A DNA stretch of 64,000 nt from Microvelia longipes (taxonomy: Eukaryota; Arthropoda; Insecta; Hemiptera; Veliidae), in the NCBI GenBank assembly GCA_018340805.1, contig JACMZG010001908.1:34489294-34553293 (forward strand). Reading direction: 5' to 3'. Positions within the stretch are counted from its first letter, which is position 1. Every line of letters starts with the position of its first letter. Made by a program: the position numbers and the translations under genes. Below the pieces are notes generated by a model. It was given only the letters and a program-made list of their open reading frames with translations. It ran no database searches and was not told the origin of the DNA. This document shows positions 54,261 to 64,000 of the stretch, one piece after another.

Positions 54261-55845
54261 ACATTACTAATGCAGCAAACATACTAACACATACAACAAA
54301 GCATAGTGATATTATTACTAGAGGGGCCCTATAGGCTGAATTTTAAAACATAAAAAAGTAACCAGAACGCTTTCAACTATTAATATAATAAAATAAACAG
54401 TACGAAATGACCAGTAACTTATATAGTAGAACTCATATATAATAAAAAAAAAACGAAATGCAAACAATACGTGAAAAGCACACGTCAATGAGATTACATA
54501 GACACAGAATTTGATTTTAAATATTTAATATAAATTAATATTAATTTATCTCTTTTCTTATAACAATTATTTGACTAATTAATAGTTTAAGTAATGTAAA
54601 AAGGTCACTTTAAATCAATTTTATAGAAGTAAAAACAGTTCATTAGTAGATCCCCGTGTAAAAAGATACTTGAGATTTTTGAACATATAGACACATTAAA
54701 GAAACATAAAACATAAAACCTTCCATCCATAAAAGATCTGAAAGGTCACCCATTTTGAATCGTGAAATGTTGATAAATATTATTTATTGTTACATGGCAT
54801 GATAAAAAAACTAGAGCACGGATTAATAAAATTTATTTTAATTCAAAATTACAAGATAGGCAACACATACAGTAGTATGTGTTGCACCTCCTCTGCTTTA
54901 TATCATGAATTTTTGCCAGTAATTCACGCTTAATTTAAACTCGTCACACTCATTTCATACATAGTCACTTTCATTAAAATATATAAGTATTCTGCGTCAT
55001 AAAAACCTAAGTAGCATCAGACCTAAAAAACTGGCCACAGGCACCAACAATTTCTTTAGAAAACTACATCTTTCAATCGTACTAGAACACAATACGTCGC
55101 ACAAATTCTACATAAAAGTTGCGTAACTTAATGAACAAAAAGTTAACCTTGGGGTTTTTAATCAATTCAATAATATTTGAGAAAGAGGCAAAGAATTGAA
55201 AGGAGAGGCAGGTTGGTGTTCGGAGGGAAAACTCATATCCAATTCAATAAATATTTTATTAAATTTAAATCTATTTTTTGCCATAAATCTATCATGTTTC
55301 CTCTACATCTACGATTCCGCAGTTTCTAATAACAACAGTAATTGTAAATAGTTTTACTTTATTTCTTTTGAATTCAAGTAATGGAATAATTGATGTCGCC
55401 TATTGGCCAGCAAATCAAGTTTAAGGTCGCTTAGTTTAATACCGATATTCGCTATTTTATTGCATTTACTTTTTAATCAACTGACGCAAAATAGGTACAT
55501 TTATTCATAATATTTTTATAAATTTATATTTCTCATATTCATAACGTAATAATTAAATAATAAATAATTGTATTACACTTTTTTTTCCAAACACAAAATG
55601 TTTTATTTCCTTGATAGTCATTAAATATGTTATAACAATTACAATAATAGTAATTATTATAATAATAAATTTCTTTATTTCTATTAACATACAATGATTT
55701 TTACAATGTAATAAATTAAAATTAAATGTATATTTTTAGAATCAATTTTTTAATATAGTTTTGTGATGAGAGCTCTCAGTAGCTCTTATACAGAGCTAGA
55801 GCTCCGACTTTTACAAGTTAGATAAAAGATAAAGATTAGCTATAT
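54261..55845. other. AT-rich region with no recognised gene; one hairpin
   Basis: GCAACACATAC (54860-54870) pairs exactly with GTATGTGTTGC (54875-54885) around a 4-base loop. Otherwise nothing supported. Confidence 0.4.
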
Positions 55846-56024
55846 AGATACAGGCCCGTAATTAGAGGGGAGCCAAGAGAAAACAAATTCGTCCTCTGAT
55901 AAAATAGTTTTTAGTGGTTTTTAACCCTTAAAGGTGTTGAAACATTGCTATTTTTTGAACCAATCCTCTGGGATTAGTTCACCTATCCTCTACACGTTTT
56001 GGCAGGCTACGGGCCTGTATAGGT
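55846..56024. mobile_element. Short MITE with CAGGCCCGTA ends
   Basis: CAGGCCCGTA near 55852 is matched by the complement TACGGGCCTG near 56007-56016. Flanks TATAGATA and TATAGGTG agree only partly, so an 8-bp duplication is possible but not shown. hAT-like. Confidence 0.5.
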
Positions 56025-58630
56025 GAGAATTAACAAATTATTTTTTTTTTATAAGCACAAAAGTCCTTAGAAACAGCCCCTTCACACTTAAATATAAGAA
56101 ACACTAATAAAATTTTATATACAAAGGAGAGATGAAATTAACAAGGAACAAGAAGCAATAAAAACAAAGACGCACTCAGTGATATTATTTAATATATATA
56201 TATAATATATTATATATATATATACTAAATATAAATTATATAATAATATATATTAATACTTCTATGTCAATGACTCCTGCAATATCTATTTGGTCCTAAT
56301 AACACTAGAGGATAGAAAGGAATTATGGAAGAGGGGCCTCGCTCTGGTTAGCTACTGTCCTAGACAGACAGGACAAAAAAGATTCCACGGAACCAAGGCG
56401 AGCTAAGTAAAAACTTAAAGCTGGATAGCATAATAGCTACTTCTTTTAATTCTTCACTCTAGTAAGACTTTACAACTGCTAAATAGTCGTGTCTCACATA
56501 ATATCTTGATGATTCTCTTATATATTTACAGTCTTTTTTTGCAAAGAATATCAATGTCGATCAGGCTATATTTGATTATAGGTAGTAGAAGATCAGATAA
56601 TCGAAAAGTTTCAATTAGAAACAAAGTCCTTATAATTATATCCATCATGTACAAAAGAATTTTAGGCAGAGGTAATAGCAGTTGAACTCCTACCTACTTT
56701 TATTAATAATATCTGTCTCAAAACCTTTTTTCAACATTTCAAAATCATATGAGAATAATGTCTAATATTAAGTTGTTTAATGATACGTTGAAAATAATCA
56801 AACATTAATAGAATCTCTAAGCAGCAGAGTTACTAATATCCCAATTAGTCTAACTACCACCAACACAGCTATTTATTTACATCCAGTTATATTACATAAC
56901 ACTTCGATCATAATTTATCCATCCTTGAACCCTGAAAAAGAAGGGCGTTGAAATGATTTTTTTTCAAGTAAACTTAAATAGTTAAAAAATAAAACAAAAA
57001 AGAAATCAAGGTCTTTCAAATTTTTTGTACATTAATACAAACTTTTATAATTAAAAGTTGCACCCAAACACAAAAAATTTATAAAATAGAATAACTTGAG
57101 AATATAGGGAAGTCTTCAGGAGTCCTTTTCATAGAGTGGGGGAAATGTAGTTACACGCTTGAGTCGACTGTATAATAAAGTGTATTAAGCACATTAGTAA
57201 CTATCTTAACACTGTCATGGCGCGTACCTTAGTTCTTATATTAATAGTTTTACCTTTCGTAGCACCTAAGGTAATAATTAAAATTTTATTAATGTAATTT
57301 AGGTTTAGAGTTAATTTGGTATAAGTTTGTTCAATTAAAGGCTTGTTAAAAAGTTTAAAAGTTACTGTTGAGTTTAATTGAATCATTAGTGTATACGTTT
57401 GATAAATAAATTATTTACCAAAATAAATGTGTAACTATTTCACATCAGTTGTTCCTGAGTATAATTAAAAGAATCGCAGTATAATAAAAAGCAGCGATAT
57501 ATTTATTAAAATTCAACTTATTTAACGACTTATATAAACTTGACAAAAATATAGACTTGATTAAGCGACCTTAAACTTGACTTGTTTGCTATACTAGGGG
57601 ACGAAAAGACATTAAATCTCTTATAAACTGAATCCAAATAATTAAAGCCAAAGTAAATTAAAATTAGAATGATATTTCACACATAATAGGATTCATCAAA
57701 CGATTTGTAACTTGTATCTTTATAATAATAAAATCAATTATAATATAATATAATAAATTAATATACTTGTTAACAACTATAATAATATACGTGTTTGATA
57801 ATGGTGAGCGGAGTGAAGGTTAATGTCTTAATATTGACCAAAATAGTCCATTATTCGCATGAAATTAGAAAAAACTAGAGTAGCAAAGAATTAAAAAAAC
57901 TAAAAGGAGTCTAACAAACATACTTTAAATGGTTAAGAACGAACTTCTGTTAAGTGTTAACAAAAATTAACCGCAATAAGTTTAAATGTTACATTGTGAT
58001 TTAACATAAATACATCATAATTGAGGGAGCATACTCTATTTTACACTGGGAGTGGGAGGCATAAAACATTTTTATGGCTCAGGTTTGTGTGTAACCTCAT
58101 TGTAACCTCCTACAAGAGTGTGTTAAGATTATAATAATAATTTATTCGTATTAATTATGAAATCAGTTAAATAAAAAATAATTAATATTAATCGTCGTAT
58201 TATCGTTGTGGACTTTTTGTTCATTGTTTGTGTCTTGTTTTCTAATACAAACAAAACATATAAAATGTACCGTTTCTTAACGTTATATTATACATATATG
58301 TAACTGTAATTTTGTACCTATATTGGTTTTTTAAGTTATCAAAGTACTTAGTATTCAGATTACTCTCAGTTACAGTAGTAATAATATCACTATAAAATTT
58401 AAGTCTAAACCTTGGCTCATGAAGGTTTAAACAAGGTTCAATTTATTTTGTGAGCTGATGTTTATACAGACCATCGACCCAACTTGCATTAGGCCTATTG
58501 TAGGATTAAATTTGAATTATACACCGAACTACTTCAATATAAAGTATTAAGAACCACCTACAATATACAAATAAATAAATAAATATTTTTAACTCGTAGT
58601 AATAATTTATTAAAGTTTGATCTCGTGTTT
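56025..58630. other. AT-rich region with no recognised gene
   Basis: Contains a TA-rich microsatellite at about 56190-56260 and a lone GAGCGGAGTGAAGG motif near 57806. The frame 57201-57386 (-) has no coding character. Confidence 0.4.
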
Positions 58631-59480
58631 TTTATGATTGTACAGCTCTGTGTAGTACAGTAGAACGACTTATGCTCAGTCAAGTTTAAGTCGTTCACCG
58701 GCACTTAATAAGGGACGTAAGAGTTCCTGGTGAGCAAGTGATGGTATGCGTTAACAATACCGTAGAGTAGATCTCTACTCTTTAAGATAGTTAAGCCGGT
58801 GGTTCAAATACTCGTTCAAATATCCCTAACCCTAAATGAACCCTTGTTAAGCAAAATTTAGGACCCTAAATAGTAGCTTATATAAAATATAAATATATTT
58901 CTGCTCTATGGTTTTGAGAGCAAGAAAGCTAAGTCTGGCAGTAAGGCACTTGTTGCTTTTAGTTAAAGCTATAGAAATTTATATAGTAACGCCACGGCTC
59001 TTCTGTAGATTAAACGCAAACACTTTCTTCTATCTAAGGGTGTTAGAAAAAAGGGCCTAACATCAAGGCCTATTTGCTGGGTGGTTTCATCTTTCCCTAA
59101 TTACTATCATTAGACTAAGATATATATTATTCCATTAGTCTTAATTTAATAAATAAGTAAGAGATAAATAAATATCGCCTTAGTCTTAATTTAATTGTTT
59201 TTTTTTCAATGGTTTGTGAGGCTATTCACAACTAAGGTGCTTAACCGTCTCAGTTTTGATACCGTGTTTTTATATCATGTAACGAGTTTTTTTGTCAAGT
59301 TGTTAACAATAATAAATCATTTCTAAACAATTCTTCTTAAATAACATATTATAATAAAAAAGTACTAAATAATTATAATTTTTTTTTTATTTATCTTAAG
59401 AGATACCTTATCAAGAAAGTTGAGGGATCTGTGCAGTACAGTGGATAGTGTATCACTCGTATACTTACTTATATTCCTCT
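58631..59480. repeat. Possible tRNA-derived SINE remnants
   Basis: CTGTGCAGTACAGTGGATAG near 59430 and CTGTGTAGTACAGTAGAACG near 58648 resemble a tRNA A-box region (TRGCNNAGYNGG). GCCGGTGGTTCAAATACTC near 58795 resembles a B box. A full head with tail was not traced, so this is tentative. Confidence 0.25.
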
Positions 59481-61054
59481 ATCTTACTTATACTTTTTTC
59501 GTATACGTATATACTTAAGCATAATTCTCATACTTACTTTATGAGCACAGAGATTATGGTATCACGATATATAAGAGTGAAAAGATATAAACAGTATGAT
59601 TATTGTGATTATTATTAATTCAATAAATATTTACAGTAAAATACCTGCTTGTGTATATGGCAATTATTTATAACGTGAGACCTTGGACAGTCTATATAAT
59701 AAATAATTTAGCACAAGAAAAGATTTTTTTAAGCGAATATACATTGATTTAAACCAGAATTGAATGAAACTGATTATGGCACTAAGTTTATTACGAAAAA
59801 ATATACGTACAACCCCATATTCGTTATTTTCTCCTAAACATTCACGCAAAGAAAAATATTGAATGAATGAGCGTAAGTATTATTGGAAGCATCATAGTAG
59901 AGTGTTCCTTAAAATTATCAAGCGAAAACTTAAAAGCCTATAGCATGCATTTTCCTAAATCATAGTATATTAAACTGTAACCCTTAACATGGTTACGCAA
60001 TAAAAGATGTGACAGTTTTAGGTATTTTTACAAGAGGATTTCAAAAAGATTGACTCTGAAGTCAGGGGGCTTGATTAGAACTTTATAAACTTGTTAACCG
60101 CATTTTAAAAGCTATTTTATGATAAAAGATAAAGAAGTCTCTCCACAAAAATATATTTTCTATAGCAAAGCGCTAGAAAATATATTTTCTATTTTATGAT
60201 ATTTTTGCACATAAAAGCTTAAGGTATGAGAAAAAAGGATATAATGAAATAAAGAATTTGATACGTCGCTATCATAAATTGCTCGCCAGAGATGTGAAAT
60301 ACATGTTAATCACAATACTGGTTCTACAAAGGGAATTCCAAATATTAATCATACACTATGACGATAAATGTTCACCTAAATTCATCAGAGGAAATAACAA
60401 AAATAAACAAAAGTTGTTTTGTCCTTGTATCACAAAATAATTTTTTACATAGCTATTTTATAAATTAGGATTATTAATTAATCTAACAGTAATTAAAAGC
60501 TGAAGATAATCGAAAATGTAGAAGGTAGGTATTATTTAAATATGAGCTGATCGACAGTTTTACCTAAAAATTATATCACATTGGCCTAAAAAATATAGTT
60601 TTTAATCTAGAGGTTAAAACTATATTTTTTTAGTTAACACTGCAGTGTAGAGCAGTGTTTTAGTTATTTTTACCCACAGCTGAAGGAGCCATGACTTGGG
60701 TCTCGCTGCACTCGACCCCGGAATAATAAAGTTACCTAATTTCTAGGGTGTTACAACTTTAGGTTAGATTACTGCAAATAGCAATTATTCAGCCTTGTAA
60801 TACAAACACTGTGTATATCTCTCGACAGCAATTGACAATAATACTTGTGGTAGTCATTGGCAGCCTATTTTTTAGCTAATGGGATGGGTGGCATGGTAGA
60901 AGTCGAAGTCGAGACAGTGTCAAAAATTATATATTTTAATTATGAGGTATTAATATTTTATTATAAAATATTTATTATATATATTTATTCTAAAGGTTAA
61001 AAAACTATAGCCGTCATTCCAAAATCGGAAATGAACAGCATTATTCGTACAAAT
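59481..61054. other. AT-rich region with no recognised gene
   Basis: A fragment of the 4604-4874 element end lies near 60136 with a small palindrome after it (AAAATATATTTTCTATAGC / GCGCTAGAAAATATATTTT). The frames 59664-59849 and 60258-60440 have no coding character. Confidence 0.35.
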
Positions 61055-61870
61055 CAGGGGGAACAAGCCAAACATTGGGCCGCTCAGCCAAAAATAAATT
61101 TAAAGAAACAGCAAAGAAAGTTAAACAAATATTAACATATTAAATATTTTTAAACCTGCAATATATACATATATTTAGTCATGACACTAGAGTCAAAGGG
61201 CCCAATACTCTAAGGTAGAGCTCCTTGAGACAGTTGTTTTTAAATTAGTTAAAAATATTCAAATTGTTTCCTAAATCCAGGGTTTTTGAGACCCCTATTT
61301 ATTTCACCTGAACTTTTAAGGATCACAAACAGAAGACTAGGGCTCTAGATATCTTTTTTTTAATAATTAAAAATATTTAATAAATTTTAGATCTTTGTGG
61401 CCCCTCTTGATTATAATTAGACGTTTAGAGGCCCCATACGAAGACTAAAGCCAATGTTGGCCCTTAATACTTGGTCAGGGCTTTAAAGTAGCAGAATAGG
61501 GGCTTAGAGATTAATGCTTTTTAAGTACTCAAATTATCCTCAATTTGCTACCCAAATCTAAGTCCTCAAGGGGCTCTTAACATACTTGATTACGGGCCTA
61601 GAGCAGTACAAAAGAGCCCTAGATAAAATAAATAAAATAGTTTAACTAAATATTATATTCAAATGAATAAACTTAAGTTTGTTTGATACTTACTTATGTA
61701 TTATATTTACTAGAGTTTATTTTAATTTTTTAAGCATTATAATCATTGATACTACTCTAGTTAAAGAAAACCTCTCCACTGGGGAAGCACTATAACCCCC
61801 CCCCCCTAAAGGAACACTTGAGTCCTTTTAGGCCAAACCCTCCACGGGCCTTTTAGCCCAGCCCTAAAAG
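61055..61870. mobile_element. Non-autonomous hAT-like element, copy 3
   Basis: Starts CAGGGGGAACAAGCC, then GCTCAGCCAAAAA and GGGCCCAATACTCTAAGGTA as in copy 2, and has a (C)n tract and AGGCCAAACCCTCC-type text near its right end as in copy 1. No transposase. Confidence 0.5.
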
Positions 61871-63334
61871 ACCATCAAATTTTCCCGCGTGCTCTTCTAT
61901 GTCATACGCTTAGAAAACATTAACATATTTTACTACTCAATCAAACCTGAAGTCTGAATTTTGTGCCGTTATATCTTTATCGTGATACAGCGGGAGGTAT
62001 CACGCTGTATACCTTACAGGCTTGGACAGCATGTAAAAATCCACTTTAAGAACGACATAAAAATGCCTTAAACGAATGATAATGATGGATTCTTAGTTTC
62101 TCATTTATAGGGTGAACACTTTTCCTATATTTTTATTTTCTACATATCTATGAGATAGTATAGATATGGAACAGTTATAAGTTTGATTTTATTATACCAA
62201 CATATTTAACAGAATTTTAACTGTCTTCGACAAAATTGTATGACTAGCCTAAAGCAGTACACCTACATGGAATTGTATCATAGTAAATGCTATAATTCCA
62301 ATTCATTGACACAAAACTAATTCATTTAAGTAAATCTTTCGCAAGATTTGGAATGAAACAAAATGTCCAATTGGATATACATACAAAATTTATGTCTATA
62401 AATCTACATAAATTCATCCCACATCAATATATACATCGAGGATCTTTTTTTAAAAAAAAGAATTTAACTGAAACTTAGGGTGTGTATTTCATTCAATCGC
62501 TTGACATTATCTGCTTTAGAAAACATAGATCATTCATATTGTGAATACTTTATAGTCTAAACACAACGGAGAGTAAATATTTGAAAAGGTCAATCTACGG
62601 TTAATATACTTCAGAATCTGTCAAAGCCCCAAGTGGGTGTATAGAAATTTGAAATCATGATCTAATGATGTAGATTGAATGCGATTTTCTCCAATCAAAA
62701 GCAATGCTATTAAAAAAACAATTTTAACATAGAATACGCATTATAACATTATATTAAGGTGTAAAAAACATTTTACAATAATAATTATACATATAGCTAA
62801 TAATGCTAGTGTGCGGCACTGAATATACACTTTAGTTGTATATTCAGAGAGTGTAGGTATACTTAATTAATCTAGTCAAGATTTAACCAAAATCTAGTCA
62901 AGAGTCAAGATTTTACAATGGCTACTCATAATAACGCTTTTCTATCATTTTTAAGTTCAATCTGACTTATAACATAGTGGAAACTAAGAACGACACGTGC
63001 CCCCACCGTGAAACTATACCACCATATTTTTCAAACTAAAAAGCAGACTCTTTTAACTATAAGTGAAATTAAGAAACACGAGTGTTAACGACAATACACT
63101 GATTCAAGATGCAGCAAAATTCTTAATCATGCCCTTTAATTAAGTGACGTAAAGGTTATTCAGCACTAATGGGCCCCCATCCATAATTATAAAAGAAGGT
63201 ATACAATTCTTGCATGTCTTCGCAACTTGATGATGTTGGAAAAGACAATATTGTGCTCTGATAAGCCCACATTAAAAATTTATTTCAATACATAAGTAGT
63301 AAACTCAGATAGGGACCAGTAATAGGGTACATTT
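61871..63334. other. AT-rich region with no recognised gene
   Basis: Nothing supported on either strand. Confidence 0.4.
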
Positions 63335-64000
63335 TTAATTTTCTTCCTTTATACCGTAGGTATTAATAAAAAGTACATTTTTACTGTTCTTTATTTACAC
63401 CGTAGATAACAAAAGTATGACATTTTTACTTTTCTTCATTTATACCTTGGGTATTAATGAACAGAACATTTTAACTGTTCTATATTTATACCCTGGGTAT
63501 TAATGAACAGAACATTTTAACTGTTCTTCATTTATACCCTGGGTATTAATGAATAGTATTTTTTTTCTTTTCTTCTTTTATACCCTGGGTATTATTGAAC
63601 ATTACATTTTAACTGTTCTTTATTTATACCCAGGATATTAATGAACAGTAGATTTTAAGTGTTCTATATTTATACTGTAGGTATAATGAATAGTATTTTT
63701 TTCTTTTTCTTCTTTTATACCCTGGGTATTAACATTACATTTTAACTGTTCTTTATTTATACCCAGGATATTAATGACAGTAGATTTTAAGTGTTCTATA
63801 TTTATACTGTAGGTATTAATGAATAGTATTTTTTTCTTTTCTTCTTTTATACCCTGGGTATTAATGAACATTACATTTTAACTGTTCTTTATTTATACCC
63901 AGGATATTAATGAACAGTAGATTTTAAGGTTCTATATTATACTGTAGGTATTAATGAATAGTATTATTTTCTTTTCTTCTTTTATACCCCTGTGTATTAA
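63335..64000. repeat. 46-bp minisatellite with three-unit higher-order pattern, cut by window end
   Basis: About 14 units of the form TTTATACCCTGGGTATTAAT + GAACAGTA + CATTTTAACTGTTCTTT. From about 63550 units cycle in a fixed order: one with TTTTTTTCTTTTCTTC, one with CATTTTAACTGTTC and ATACCCAGGATATT, one with GATTTTAAGTGTTC and ATACTGTAGGTATT; period about 138 bp. Each unit holds two small dyads (ATACCCTGGGTAT and GAACAG...CTGTTC). The frame 63638-63871 (-) is produced by the repeat. Confidence 0.9.

Noticed and set aside
63638..63871. A 77-codon - strand frame with internal protein repeats
   Set aside because: Generated by the 46-bp minisatellite.
1..64000. rRNA genes, miRNA genes, operons
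   Set aside because: No sequence matching them could be supported by eye.

Overview
The window reads as AT-rich insect nuclear DNA. The clearest evidence is a seven-exon classical odorant-binding protein (OBP) gene, a family restricted to insects and close relatives. GT-AG introns, a TATA-Inr core promoter, a mitochondrial ribosomal protein gene, many MITE-like inverted-repeat elements, minisatellites and a non-LTR retrotransposon remnant agree with this. The OBP cysteine spacing (C-X26-C-X3-C-X41-C-X11-C-X8-C) and its many small exons would suit a hemipteran, but the order is inference.

Layout. 1-7.7 kb: the last two exons of an unrecognised gene on the + strand, several palindromic or foldback elements, two coding-like pieces on the - strand, the intact single-exon gene for mitochondrial ribosomal protein mL42 (- strand), and an orphan core promoter with a splice donor at 7640-7722. 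8.0-12.5 kb: a dispersed repeat followed by a roughly 54-copy, 65-bp minisatellite. 12.5-26.6 kb: mostly transposon debris, a (TA)n tract, a large foldback, an AT-rich tandem array and the 3' end of a probable nuclear-protein gene with a candidate GC-AG intron. Then a 932-bp assembly gap.

27.5-39.1 kb lies between the two assembly gaps and looks unlike the rest. It has no recognised interspersed repeat family from this window, but it carries intron-free, closely spaced coding-like fragments on both strands, all broken by frameshifts and in-frame stops. I read it as a decayed insertion of a compact genome. An endogenous large DNA virus of the nudivirus type is the leading guess, not proven. 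This is the most interesting part of the window.

39.1-47 kb: a non-LTR retrotransposon tail (RNase H and a terminal cysteine motif), an intact intronless leucyl-aminopeptidase-family gene (M17) on the - strand with an altered active-site signature, and a 622-bp DNA transposon with a perfect 8-bp target-site duplication just upstream of it. 47.3-53.4 kb: the OBP gene with TATA box, seven coding exons and transposon insertions in introns. 53.5-64 kb: no convincing gene; dispersed repeats, and a 46-bp minisatellite with a three-unit higher-order pattern runs off the end.

The host genes (mL42 for mitochondrial translation, the M17 protein, the OBP for chemosensory or general ligand transport) are unrelated neighbours, not a pathway. 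No operons, CRISPR arrays or rRNA genes are visible, and no tRNA gene could be supported.
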